Shown here: positions 45,448 through 53,850 of the stretch, piece after piece
Layout of the letters: each line of letters begins with the position of its first letter
Position numbering within the stretch: the stretch's first letter is position 1
DNA from: Trujillonella endophytica
GTDB taxonomy: Bacteria > Actinomycetota > Actinomycetes > Mycobacteriales > Geodermatophilaceae
Direction: 5' to 3'
Assembly (NCBI RefSeq): GCF_900110555.1
Contig: NZ_FOEE01000004.1
Location: 301,010 to 365,009, forward strand
Length of the DNA stretch: 64,000 nt
Made by a program: the position numbers and the translations under genes
The notes under the pieces: generated by a model
Seen by the model: only the letters and a program-made list of their open reading frames with translations
Databases searched by the model: none
What the model was told of the DNA's origin: nothing

Positions 45448-46695
45448 TCAGCCGGCCGCCCGGCGCGTCCGGGCCGCTGCGGCCAGCTCCGCCAGCACCG
45501 CCTCGGTCGTGGCGGGGTCGACGCACGCGTCGGTGATGCTCTTGCCGTACTCGAGCGCCCCCGGATCGCGCTGGTCGAGGTCCTGACGCCCGGCGACGAG
45601 GTTGCTCTCCAGCATCACGCCGCGGATGGCGGTCTCGCCTCCGGCGATCTGCCCGGCCAGGTCGTGCACCACCTCGACCTGCCGCCCGGAGTCCTTGCGG
45701 CTGTTGCCGTGCGACGCGTCGACGACGAGCACCTCGGGCAGACCGCGCCCCCGCAGCGCCGCCCGGGTGGACGCGACGTGCGCGGCCGAGTGGTTGGGGC
45801 CGGTCTTGTCGCCGCGGAGGATGACGTGGCCGGTCTCGTTGCCCGTCGTCGACAGCTGGGCGGTCATGCCGTGCCGGTCCACGCCCAGGAACTCGTGCGG
45901 CGCGCGGGCCGCCACCACGGCCTGGACGGCGACCTCGATGCTGCCCTCGGGCGAGTTCTTGAACCCGATGACGGAGGAGAAGCCCGACACCCGCTCGCGG
46001 GCGGTCTGGTCGGTGACGTTGCGGGCGCCGACGCCGTTGTAGGTGACCAGCCCGTCCACGTACTGCGGCGTGAGCGCGTTCAGCGGCTCGGCGGCCACGG
46101 GGACGCCCAGGGCGGTGATCCGGCCCATGAGCATCCGGGTCGCGACCAGTCCGACGCTGATCCGGTTGGAGCCGTCCAGATAGGGGTCGTAGGCGAACCC
46201 CTTCCAGTCCACCTCCGTGCGGGGCTTCTCGGTGTAGGTCCGCATGAGGATCTCGAGGTCCGCGCCGTGCCGCGCCCGCATCCGGGCGACGAACTCCGCG
46301 TACTCCAGCGCGGCGGCCGGGTCGTGGATCGAGCAGGGCCCGACGACGACGGCGAGCCGGGGATCGGCACCGGCGACGATCCCGGCCACCGCGCGGCGCC
46401 CGGCCCGCGTCGTGGCGGCGGAGGCGGCCGTCAGCGGCAGCACGGTGGCCACGGCCTCGGGGGTGACGACGACGCTCAGCCCCGCGATCCGGCTGTTCAC
46501 CAGGTCGGCGACGTCGACCGGGTCGGCGTCCGCGAGGCCCAGCCGGCGCCGGACGTCGGGCATGAGGCTCGCCTGCAGCAGGTCGACCTGGTCGTTGACC
46601 CGCTGCTGCACGGCCAGCAGGTGCTCGGCGATGCGCGCCGCCTCGGCCAGCAGCCGGCCGGCCGGCACCTCGGCGCCCTGGTCCTGGTGCGGCAT
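45448..46695 (-). CDS. 3-deoxy-7-phosphoheptulonate (DAHP) synthase, class I
   Basis: 415 aa. It condenses PEP with erythrose 4-phosphate, the first step of the shikimate pathway. Class I motifs are GPCSIHDPAAALEYA, RTYTEKPRT-x-WKG and DGSNRISVGL, plus the metal-binding HGNSRKD. An N-terminal helical extension of about 65 residues contains a chorismate-mutase-like basic/acidic pattern and may be the allosteric part. A strong hairpin lies in its leader. Confidence 0.93.
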   Translation of the reverse strand: MPHQDQGAEVPAGRLLAEAARIAEHLLAVQQRVNDQVDLLQASLMPDVRRRLGLADADPVDVADLVNSRIAGLSVVVTPEAVATVLPLTAASAATTRAGRRAVAGIVAGADPRLAVVVGPCSIHDPAAALEYAEFVARMRARHGADLEILMRTYTEKPRTEVDWKGFAYDPYLDGSNRISVGLVATRMLMGRITALGVPVAAEPLNALTPQYVDGLVTYNGVGARNVTDQTARERVSGFSSVIGFKNSPEGSIEVAVQAVVAARAPHEFLGVDRHGMTAQLSTTGNETGHVILRGDKTGPNHSAAHVASTRAALRGRGLPEVLVVDASHGNSRKDSGRQVEVVHDLAGQIAGGETAIRGVMLESNLVAGRQDLDQRDPGALEYGKSITDACVDPATTEAVLAELAAAARTRRAAG

Positions 46696-46718
46696 GCGCC
46701 GTCCTCTCGTCGTGGTGC

Positions 46719-46751
46719 GGGAGGCGCCCCCCGGACGGGGCGGCGCCTCCC
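46719..46751 (-). promoter_or_regulatory. Strong leader hairpin of the DAHP synthase gene
   Basis: GGGAGGCGCC and GGCGCCTCCC form a 10-bp stem with an additional CCCC/GGGG inner stem, ending 24 bases before the ATG. It could attenuate transcription or translation. No Trp/Phe/Tyr-rich leader peptide was found. Confidence 0.45.
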
Positions 46752-46819
46752 CTGCGACGGTACGAGATCGCGCGACGCCGGCGTGCGGCCGGACGGCGCC
46801 ACCTCGGGCCCGGGAACGG

Positions 46820-46853
46820 CTCAGGGCGCCCTCCGCGTGGAGGACGCCCTGAG
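46820..46853 (-). terminator. Terminator of tRNA-Ala
   Basis: CTCAGGGCG and CGCCCTGAG arms with an inner CTCC/GGAG stem begin 10 bases after the tRNA 3' end. Confidence 0.75.
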
Positions 46854-46861
46854 TGTCAGCG

Positions 46862-46937
<76 letters not shown>

Positions 46938-47018
46938 TGACGGGAGCCAAGAGTACCGGCCGCCGTGCCCGGCGCCGCCACGGGGTGGCGGCGCCGGGTG
47001 TGTCGCGGGTGGTGCCGC

Positions 47019-47705
47019 TCAGCCGTTCGCGACGCGACGCGGTTGGTACTCGTCGATGTCGGCGAATCCGATGTCGTCGTCGTCCAGGCCGACGACGGCG
47101 CTGTTCTGCCAGCCGGCCGGCGCCCCGGTGCGGCCGCCGACCACGCGGCCCGGGCGCAGCGGGTGCACGGGCGCCAGCGGGAGGCTGGGGTGGCGCAGGC
47201 CGACGGTGTGGTGCGCCGGCTCGACGGCGACCTCGAGGTGCTCCTCCTCGACCGCGGCCGGGACCGGGCGGGCGGCGCGCCGCGCGGCGATCCGGGCGGC
47301 ACGCCGGGCCGCGGCCTGCTCGCGCCGGGCCGCGGCGCGCAGCACCGCGAGGTAGGCCACCACCGCGACGTCGAGCAGAACCTGCACCGCCCAGATCCAC
47401 GGCGCCACGACGACCGCGCCCACCAGGGCGAGCACCGTCAGGGCGACGAGCCCGGCGAGCGTGCGCCGCCGGACGGCGTGCACGTCGACGCGCAGCTCCC
47501 CCGTCTCGAGCAGCGCACCGCGGTCGATCTCGACCCGCTCGGTGGAGGCATGCACCACCGGGTCGATCACCCGCCGGCGCTGCAGAGTACGGCCGGAGTC
47601 ACTTGCCATCGGTCGGCTCCGCTCGTCGCCCCGGGTGACCACCATCGGCACCAGAACGACGAACCAGAGGACGACCAGAGCGGCCAGCAGCACACCTGAT
47701 CCCAT
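47019..47705 (-). CDS. glpR: Gephyrin-receptor/divisome protein GlpR (SepX)
   Basis: 228 aa. An N-terminal helix (VLLAALVVLWFVVLVPMVV) is followed by a cytoplasmic linker with basic residues, two further helices near 85-125, an Ala/Arg-rich coiled stretch and a conserved C-terminal GWQNSAVVGLDDDDIGFADIDEY. In Corynebacterium the homolog is the membrane receptor of the gephyrin-like Glp at the septum; the Streptomyces homolog is SepX. The glp gene is encoded two genes upstream, which supports the assignment. GTG at 47717 is an alternative start. Confidence 0.82.
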   Translation of the reverse strand: MGSGVLLAALVVLWFVVLVPMVVTRGDERSRPMASDSGRTLQRRRVIDPVVHASTERVEIDRGALLETGELRVDVHAVRRRTLAGLVALTVLALVGAVVVAPWIWAVQVLLDVAVVAYLAVLRAAARREQAAARRAARIAARRAARPVPAAVEEEHLEVAVEPAHHTVGLRHPSLPLAPVHPLRPGRVVGGRTGAPAGWQNSAVVGLDDDDIGFADIDEYQPRRVANG

Positions 47706-47905
47706 GGAGAACACCACCCGTCACACGAGTCACTTGCCGCGGCAGGTTATGCAGGTCGGACGCGCATCCGCGGGAGGCGCGCGGTGTGTCGCCGGAGTGT
47801 TGTGTGACGGGAGTGCCGCCGGAGCGGCGTGTCGACACGGCGACCCGGGAGGACCGGTCGGTTCCGTGCTAGGCGGCGACCCCCGATACCCACCGCGGGC
47901 GCGCC

Positions 47906-48529
47906 TCAACCGTCGCCCCGCGCGAGCCGGCGACCGAGCACGCCGCCGGGGAGGTCCTCGGCCAGCAGGGCGTACGTGTAGTGGTCGCGCCAGTCCCCGT
48001 CGATGTCCAGATAGCGGCGGAACAGGCCCTCGCGCCGGAACCCGAGGCGCTCCACCAGCCGCTGGCTGGGGCCGTTCTCCGGGCGGATGTCGGCCTGGAT
48101 GCGGTGCAGCCCCACCGGACCGAAGGCGTGGTCGCACACGAGCGCCACCGCCAGCGAGGCCATGCCGCGGCCGGCGACGGCGCTGTCCACCCAGTAGCCG
48201 ACGTTGCCCGAGCGCAGCGCCCCCCGGACGACGTTGTCGAGGGTCACCTGACCGGCCAGCCGCCCGTCCACGCGGATCACGAACGGCAGGCAGAGGCCGA
48301 TCCGGGCCCGCTGCAGCACGCGCCGCCGGACGGCCCGGTAGGCCGTCGGCGTGTGCCGCTGCGCCCACGACTGAGCGGAGCTGGGCTCCCAGCGCGTCAG
48401 CCACTCCTCGTTGGCCAGCCGCACCCGGCTCCACTCCGCGGCGTCGGCGCGCCGCAGCGGGTGCAGCTCGACCGGCCCCCAGCGCAGCGTGGCCGGCCAG
48501 CCGGGCCGGAGCGCCGGATCGCTCAGCAC
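47906..48529 (-). CDS. GNAT acetyltransferase (RimJ/RimL-like)
   Basis: 207 aa. The GNAT fold shows GQVTLDNVVRGALRSGNVGYWVD, AVAGRGMASLAVALVCDHAF and LHRIQADIRPENGPSQRLVERLGFRREG, the acetyl-CoA loop and C-terminal region of RimJ/RimL. It may acetylate the N-terminus of a ribosomal protein or another protein. It sits between glp and glpR, the position of the rimJ-like gene in mycobacteria. Confidence 0.9.
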   Translation of the reverse strand: MLSDPALRPGWPATLRWGPVELHPLRRADAAEWSRVRLANEEWLTRWEPSSAQSWAQRHTPTAYRAVRRRVLQRARIGLCLPFVIRVDGRLAGQVTLDNVVRGALRSGNVGYWVDSAVAGRGMASLAVALVCDHAFGPVGLHRIQADIRPENGPSQRLVERLGFRREGLFRRYLDIDGDWRDHYTYALLAEDLPGGVLGRRLARGDG

Positions 48530-48548
48530 CGCAGGCTCGCGCGCACCG

Positions 48549-49943
48549 TCAGCCGCCGAGCAGCAGGGGCATGACGGTGACCAGCCCGCCGGCCGAGACC
48601 TCGGTGACGTCCTCGTCCACGACGATCAGGCAGTTGGCGCGCGCCATGCGGGCGAGCATGGCCTCGTCGCCGTCGCCCAGCGGCTCGACCACGTACCCGC
48701 CGTCGGGGTGGCGCATGACCTGGCCGTGCAGGTACTGGCGGTATCCCAGCGGCGAGTAGACCGGCTGCGCGGCGATCGCCTGCACGGTGCGGCGGAACAG
48801 CTGCCGCTTGCCCAGCATCAGCCGGATCGCCGGGCGGACGAACACCTCGAACGCGACCAGCGCCGCCACCGGCTCGCCGGGGACGACGATGACCGGAACC
48901 TGGTTGTGGCCGATCCGGCCGAACGCCTGCACGGTCCCGGGGTACATCGTCACGGGACGGAACCGGACGTCGCCCAGGCCGGCCAGGGCCTCGCGGACCA
49001 TGTCGCCCTCGTCGGCGAACGTGCCCGAGATGAGGATCAGGTCGCTGCGCAGCGTCTGGCTCTCCAGCACCTCCGACAGCCGGCGCGCGTCGGCCGGCAC
49101 GATGCCCGACCGGTAGGCGTCGGCCCCGGCGTCGCGGGCGGCCGCGGCCAGCGCGTAGCTGTTGACGTCGACGGCCTGGCCGGGCGCCGGGTCGCTGGCG
49201 ATGTCGACGAGCTCGCCGCCGCCGGAGAGGATGCCGACCCGCGGCCGCGGCCGCACCAGCACCCGCTCGCGGCCGACGGCGGCCAGCAGGCTGATCTGCG
49301 CCGGCCCGATCGGTGTGCCGACCGCGACCGCGGGGGTTCCTGCGGCGACGTCGTCCCCGGCCCGGCGCACGTAGTCCCCCGGCCCCACCGCGGCGTGCAC
49401 GGTCACCGTGACCACGCCCCGGTCGGTCCACACGGCCGGGACGACGACGTCGGCGCCGCCGGGCAGCAGCGCGCCGGCGGCCACCTTCTGCGCCAGGCCG
49501 GGGCCGATGGACGACGGGCCGGCCGCCCCGGCGGCGGTCTCCCCCACGACCGCGAGCCGCACCGGCGCCTCCAGGGTCGCCGCGGCCACGTCGTCGGACC
49601 GGGCGGCGTAGCCGTCGAGCGCGGACTGGTCGTAGGCCGGCAGCGCCCGCTTGCTCACGACCTCCTCGGCGCAGAGCAGGCCCTGCGCGTCGAGGACGGC
49701 GAGCTCGATCGGGTCGGGCTGGGGCACCGCGGCGAGGATCTCGTCCAGGTGCTGCTCGACGGTGCGCGGCAGCGTCGACTCGTGCGCGGCGGGGGGCGGC
49801 GGGACCGCCGAGGCGTCGATCTGGGCGGTGTGCTGCACCCCGCCCCCGGCCGGCACCGAGGTCCCCGAGCGCAGGTCGAGCGCGGTGGTGTCCCGGTGCT
49901 CCCGCACGGTCGCCCCGGCGCTGTCGTCGTCCACACCCATCAC
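48549..49943 (-). CDS. glp: Gephyrin-like molybdotransferase Glp (MoeA family)
   Basis: 464 aa. After a Ser/Thr-rich leader of about 60 residues come the MoeA domains: SKRALPAYDQSALDGYAARSDDV, the central GEVTA-like region and LISGTFADEGD, VPVIVVPGEPVAALVAFEVFVRPAIRLMLG (written in parts). In Corynebacterium the homolog binds FtsZ and the receptor GlpR and links cell division to polar growth; classical molybdenum insertion is possible too. It is followed by the GNAT gene and preceded by galU, the conserved cluster. Confidence 0.87.
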   Translation of the reverse strand: MMGVDDDSAGATVREHRDTTALDLRSGTSVPAGGGVQHTAQIDASAVPPPPAAHESTLPRTVEQHLDEILAAVPQPDPIELAVLDAQGLLCAEEVVSKRALPAYDQSALDGYAARSDDVAAATLEAPVRLAVVGETAAGAAGPSSIGPGLAQKVAAGALLPGGADVVVPAVWTDRGVVTVTVHAAVGPGDYVRRAGDDVAAGTPAVAVGTPIGPAQISLLAAVGRERVLVRPRPRVGILSGGGELVDIASDPAPGQAVDVNSYALAAAARDAGADAYRSGIVPADARRLSEVLESQTLRSDLILISGTFADEGDMVREALAGLGDVRFRPVTMYPGTVQAFGRIGHNQVPVIVVPGEPVAALVAFEVFVRPAIRLMLGKRQLFRRTVQAIAAQPVYSPLGYRQYLHGQVMRHPDGGYVVEPLGDGDEAMLARMARANCLIVVDEDVTEVSAGGLVTVMPLLLGG

Positions 49944-49975
49944 GACTCTCGATGCTCCCCCCTGAGGGGCCGAGG

Positions 49976-50893
49976 TCAGGCCTGCGACGCGCCCTCGGGC
50001 GGCAGCTCTGCCACGAACTCGGTCAGCCAGGCACGCAGCGGCGGGCCCAGGTCCTCGCGCTCGACGGCCAGCCGGACGACCGCCTTGAGGTAGTCCAGCT
50101 TGTCGCCGGTGTCGTAGCGGCGCCCGTCGAAGACCACGCCGTGCACCGGTTCGCCGCGCTCCACCAGGGTCGCCAGCGCATCGGTCAGCTGGATCTCCCC
50201 GCCGCGGCCGGGGGCGGTCTCGCGCAGCACGCCGAAGATCTCCGGCGCCAGCACGTAGCGGCCGATGATCGCCAGGCTGCTCGGCGCCTCGTCCACCGGC
50301 GGCTTCTCGACCAGCCCGGTGATGGTGACGACGCCCTGCTGCGCCTGCTCCTTGATGGCGACGGCGCCGTACTTGTCGATGTTCTCCCGGCCCACGTCCA
50401 GCAGGGCCACGACGCAGCCGCCGCGCTCGGCCTGCACCGCGAGCATCTGCTCCAGCAGGTGGTCGCGGGCGTCGATCAGGTCGTCGCCGAGCAGGACGGC
50501 GAACGGCTCGTCGCCGACGAACGCGGCGGCCTGGAGGACGGCGTGCCCGAGGCCGCGGGCCTCGCCCTGGCGGACGAAGTGCACCTGGGCGACGTCGGTG
50601 GACTCCGCGACGGCGGCCAGCCTGCCCTGGTCACCCTTCTTCTCGAGGGCGGTCTCGAGCTCCGGCACGCGGTCGAAGAAGTCCTCGATGGCGGCCTTGT
50701 TGCGGCCGGTGACCATGAGTACCTCGCCCAGGCCGGCGCGAGCGGCCTCCTCGACGATGTACTGCAGGGCGGGCCGGTCCACGACCGGCAGCAGCTCCTT
50801 GGGCACGGCCTTGGTGGCGGGCAGGAACCGGGTGCCCATCCCGGCGACGGGGATGACGGCCTTGCGCGTACCGCGCGTGCTCGGGCTGGACAT
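49976..50893 (-). CDS. galU: UTP-glucose-1-phosphate uridylyltransferase
   Basis: 305 aa. It makes UDP-glucose, a donor that can also feed the exopolysaccharide cluster at the left of the window. Motifs are VIPVAGMGTRFLPATKAVPKEL (N-terminal nucleotide loop), LGDDLIDA, VEKPP and GEIQLTDAL. Divergent from the 5-FCL gene. Confidence 0.95.
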   Translation of the reverse strand: MSSPSTRGTRKAVIPVAGMGTRFLPATKAVPKELLPVVDRPALQYIVEEAARAGLGEVLMVTGRNKAAIEDFFDRVPELETALEKKGDQGRLAAVAESTDVAQVHFVRQGEARGLGHAVLQAAAFVGDEPFAVLLGDDLIDARDHLLEQMLAVQAERGGCVVALLDVGRENIDKYGAVAIKEQAQQGVVTITGLVEKPPVDEAPSSLAIIGRYVLAPEIFGVLRETAPGRGGEIQLTDALATLVERGEPVHGVVFDGRRYDTGDKLDYLKAVVRLAVEREDLGPPLRAWLTEFVAELPPEGASQA

Positions 50894-50924
50894 GCGGAGC
50901 AGCGTATCCAGCTAGCCTTCGCCG

Positions 50925-51515
50925 GTGACCCCCGACGAGGTGGGTGCGGCCAAGGCCGACCTGCGGTCGCGCCTGCGGGAACAGCGCCGGGCGCGATCGG
51001 CGGCGGAGCGCGCGACCGCGGCCGCCGCGGTCACCTCGGCCCTGCTGCGGGGCCTCGCCGGCGTCCGGACGATGGCGGCCTTCGCGCCGGACGAGTTCGA
51101 GCCGGGCCACGGTCGCCTGCCCGCCGCGTTCACCCAGCTCGGGGCCCGGGTGCTGCTGCCGGTCGTCAGCGACGGCTCCCCCGAGCTGCGCTGGGCGGTC
51201 GACACCGGCCGGCTGGCCCCCGGCCGGTTCGGCCTGCTGGAGCCGCTGGGCCCGCGGCTGGGGACGACGGCGATCGGCGCGGCGGACGCCGTCGTGGTGC
51301 CGGCGGTGGCGGTGGACCGCTCGGGCGTGCGGCTGGGCCGCGGCGGCGGCTTCTACGACCGGGCGCTGGTGCACGCCCGGCCGGGCGCGCTCCTGGTCGC
51401 CGTGGTCTACGACGACGAGTTCGTCGCCGAACTGCCGGCCGAGCCGCACGACCGGCGGGTGGGCGTCGTGGTGACGCCCACCGGCGGCTGGCAGGTCCTC
51501 CCCGCGGGTCTCTGA
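50925..51515 (+). CDS. 5-formyltetrahydrofolate cyclo-ligase
   Basis: 196 aa. It converts 5-formyl-THF to 5,10-methenyl-THF with ATP. The family motif GRGGGFYDRAL is present near residue 145, with an N-terminal LRSRLREQRRARS helix. Located divergently from galU as in mycobacteria. Confidence 0.93.
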   Translation: MTPDEVGAAKADLRSRLREQRRARSAAERATAAAAVTSALLRGLAGVRTMAAFAPDEFEPGHGRLPAAFTQLGARVLLPVVSDGSPELRWAVDTGRLAPGRFGLLEPLGPRLGTTAIGAADAVVVPAVAVDRSGVRLGRGGGFYDRALVHARPGALLVAVVYDDEFVAELPAEPHDRRVGVVVTPTGGWQVLPAGL

Positions 51516-51569
51516 GGGGTCGGGCGCGGGAGACACTTCGGTTCCGCCCGGCCGAACCGAGAGGTACTC

Positions 51570-53087
51570 ATGAGTGGCACCGACGCCCGCACGCTCCGCG
51601 ACCGGGTCCTGGACCCGGGGTCGTGGCAGTCGTGGGACGCCCCCGTCCCGGTCCGCGACGTGGACCCGGGGTACGCCGCCGAGCTGGTCCGCGCCGCGGA
51701 GAAGAGCCGCCAGGACGAGTCGATCATCACCGGCCAGGGGCTGCTGCGCGGTCGCCGGGTCGCCGTCGTCGCCGGGGAGTTCGGCTTCCTCGCCGGCTCC
51801 ATCGGGGTGGCCGCCGCCGAGCGGCTGATCACCGCGGTGGAGCGGGCCACCGAGGAGGGCCTGCCGCTGCTGGCCGCTCCTGTCTCCGGCGGCACGCGAA
51901 TGCAGGAGGGCACGGTCGCCTTCCTGCAGATGATCGGCATCACCGCGGCCATCGCCCGGCACAAGGAGGCCGGGCTGCCCTACCTGGTCTACCTGCGCCA
52001 CCCGACCTTCGGCGGCGTGCTGGCCTCCTGGGGGTCGCTGGGCCACGTGACGATCGCCGAGCCCGGGGCCTCGATCGGGTTCCTCGGGCCGCGGGTGTAC
52101 GAGGCCCTCTACGGCGAGCCCTTCCCCGAGGGCGTGCAGACCGCCGAGCACCTGGCCGAGAGGGGGCTGATCGACGCGGTCGTGCCCCACGAGGACATCG
52201 CCGACGTCGCCGACCGCGCGCTGAGCGTCCTCGCGGCCCGGCAGACCTGGCACCTCGACGTCCGCGACGCCGAGCGGCCGACCGCCGAGGACGGCACCGA
52301 CGCCGACGACCCCGAGGACGGGCGGTCCGCGTGGGACGTCGTCACCGCGTCCCGGCGCGCCGACCGCCCGGGCGTGCGCCGGCTGCTGCGGACCGCAGCC
52401 ACCGACGTCGTCGGCCTGTCGGGCACCGGCGCCGGGGAGAAGGACCCCGGCCTGCTGCTCGCGCTCGCCCGGTTCGGCGGCGCGCCGTGCGTGGTGCTCG
52501 GCCAGGACCGGCGGGGGCAGTCGCCGTCGGCACCGCTGGGGCCGGCGGCGCTGCGCGAGGCCCGGCGGGGGATGCGGCTGGCCGCGGAGCTGCGGCTGCC
52601 GCTGGTCACGCTGATCGACACCCCGGGCGCGGCGCTGTCGCAGGAGGCCGAGGAGGGCGGGCTGGCCGCGGAGATCGCCCGCTGCCTGCAGGACCTGGTG
52701 ATGCTCAAGGCGCCGACGATCGCCGTCCTGCTGGGCCAGGGCACCGGCGGCGGGGCGCTGGCGCTGGTGCCGGCCGACCGGGTGCTGTCGGCGGCCAACG
52801 GCTGGCTGGGCCCGCTGCCCCCCGAGGGCGCGAGCGTGATCGTGCACCGCACAGTGGACCGGGCCGACGAGATGGCCGGCAACCAGGGCGTGCGGGCGAC
52901 CGACCTGTGGCGGGCCGGCATCGTCGACCGGGTGGTGCCGGAGCGGCCCGACGCCGCCGACGAGCCGCAGGAGTTCTGCCTGCGGTTGGGCCGGGTGCTC
53001 GGCGAGGAGCTGGCCGGCCTGCTGGGTCGCGACGACAACGAGCGCTTCCGCAGCCGCCTGCACCGCTACCGCCACCTGGGCCGGTAG
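51570..53087 (+). CDS. Fused carboxyltransferase (AccD3-like acetyl-CoA carboxylase subunit)
   Basis: 505 aa comprising a beta-type crotonase half (about 40-240, LLAAPVSGGTRMQEG and GASIGFLGPRVYEALYG) and an alpha-type half (about 260-505, IDTPGAALSQEAEEGG and GQGTGGGALALVPADRVL). The zinc ribbon of bacterial AccD is absent. It resembles mycobacterial AccD3, a carboxyltransferase of uncertain substrate. The biotin carboxylase partner is not in the window. GAGAGGTA precedes the ATG. Confidence 0.82.
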   Translation: MSGTDARTLRDRVLDPGSWQSWDAPVPVRDVDPGYAAELVRAAEKSRQDESIITGQGLLRGRRVAVVAGEFGFLAGSIGVAAAERLITAVERATEEGLPLLAAPVSGGTRMQEGTVAFLQMIGITAAIARHKEAGLPYLVYLRHPTFGGVLASWGSLGHVTIAEPGASIGFLGPRVYEALYGEPFPEGVQTAEHLAERGLIDAVVPHEDIADVADRALSVLAARQTWHLDVRDAERPTAEDGTDADDPEDGRSAWDVVTASRRADRPGVRRLLRTAATDVVGLSGTGAGEKDPGLLLALARFGGAPCVVLGQDRRGQSPSAPLGPAALREARRGMRLAAELRLPLVTLIDTPGAALSQEAEEGGLAAEIARCLQDLVMLKAPTIAVLLGQGTGGGALALVPADRVLSAANGWLGPLPPEGASVIVHRTVDRADEMAGNQGVRATDLWRAGIVDRVVPERPDAADEPQEFCLRLGRVLGEELAGLLGRDDNERFRSRLHRYRHLGR

Positions 53088-53136
53088 CGGCGGGTGGCGG
53101 CGGGTGGCGGCGGCGGTGCCGGACGGCGGCGCCGCC

Positions 53137-53196
53137 GGGATCAGGTGACCTGATCCCCGCGCGTCCTCCCTCACGGTGCGCGGTGAGGGAGGACGC
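53137..53196. terminator. Two stacked palindromes between convergent genes
   Basis: A 21-base palindrome around one central base (53137-53157) is followed by 14-bp perfect arms (53161-53174 and 53183-53196, core GTCCTCCCTCAC). A further direct copy of GAGGGAGGACG follows at 53205-53215. Likely a two-way terminator for the carboxyltransferase and MarR genes. Confidence 0.65.
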
Positions 53197-53233
53197 CTCG
53201 CCATGAGGGAGGACGGTGTCCGAGCGGCCCGGC

Positions 53234-53734
53234 CTAGCGCTGCGGTGCGGCGTCGGCGCCGTGCTCGACCCGCAGGCTGTGGTCGGGGTCCAGGCGCTCG
53301 AGCACCTGCTCCAGCGCGTCCGCCAGCACCCCGGTCTGCTCCGGCGTCATCGGGTCGAACATCGCCGCCCGTACGGCCTCGGCGTGACCGGGGGCGACCT
53401 GGCGGACGAGGTCCCAGCCCGCGTCGGTGAGGACGGCGAGGTTGCCGCGGCCGTCCTCGGAGGCCCGCTCCCGGCGCACCCAGCCCCGCTCCTCGAGCCG
53501 GCCGACCGTGTGCGACAGCCGGCTCTGCGACTGGTTGGCCCGGCGGGCCAGGTCGCTCATCCGCCGCGCCCGCCCCGGCGCCTCCGAGAGCATCGCGAGG
53601 ACGACGTACGCCGTGTGGCTCAGGCCGGCGTCGCGCTGCAACTGGGCGTCCAGGACGCGCGGCACCAGCTCGCTGACGCTGAGCCAGGCGCGCCAGGCGC
53701 GCTGCTGCTCGGGGTCCAGCCACCGGGTCGCCAC
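53234..53734 (-). CDS. MarR family transcriptional regulator
   Basis: 166 aa winged-helix regulator. The recognition helix region reads RRMSDLARRANQSQSRLSHTVGRLEERGWV, with the wing residues RERASEDGRGN (shortened). Divergent from the GMC oxidoreductase gene, which it may control through a dyad at 53806-53820. Start GTG at 53734. Confidence 0.9.
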   Translation of the reverse strand: MATRWLDPEQQRAWRAWLSVSELVPRVLDAQLQRDAGLSHTAYVVLAMLSEAPGRARRMSDLARRANQSQSRLSHTVGRLEERGWVRRERASEDGRGNLAVLTDAGWDLVRQVAPGHAEAVRAAMFDPMTPEQTGVLADALEQVLERLDPDHSLRVEHGADAAPQR

Positions 53735-53805
53735 CGGCCGACGGTACGTCCGCGTCCGACCGGCGGTCCCGGGCGTTCCGCCCTCCTTCACAGCACTTCG
53801 ACGGT

Positions 53806-53820
53806 TGTGGAACATTCACA
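53806..53820. promoter_or_regulatory. Imperfect dyad in the MarR/GMC divergent region
   Basis: TGTGGAACATTCACA is an imperfect palindrome (TGTG/CACA ends) 31 bases before the GMC start, of the size of a MarR operator. The link is inferred from position only. Confidence 0.35.
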
Positions 53821-53850
53821 CTCTCGTTCGTCCGCAGAGAGGTCCCGTTC

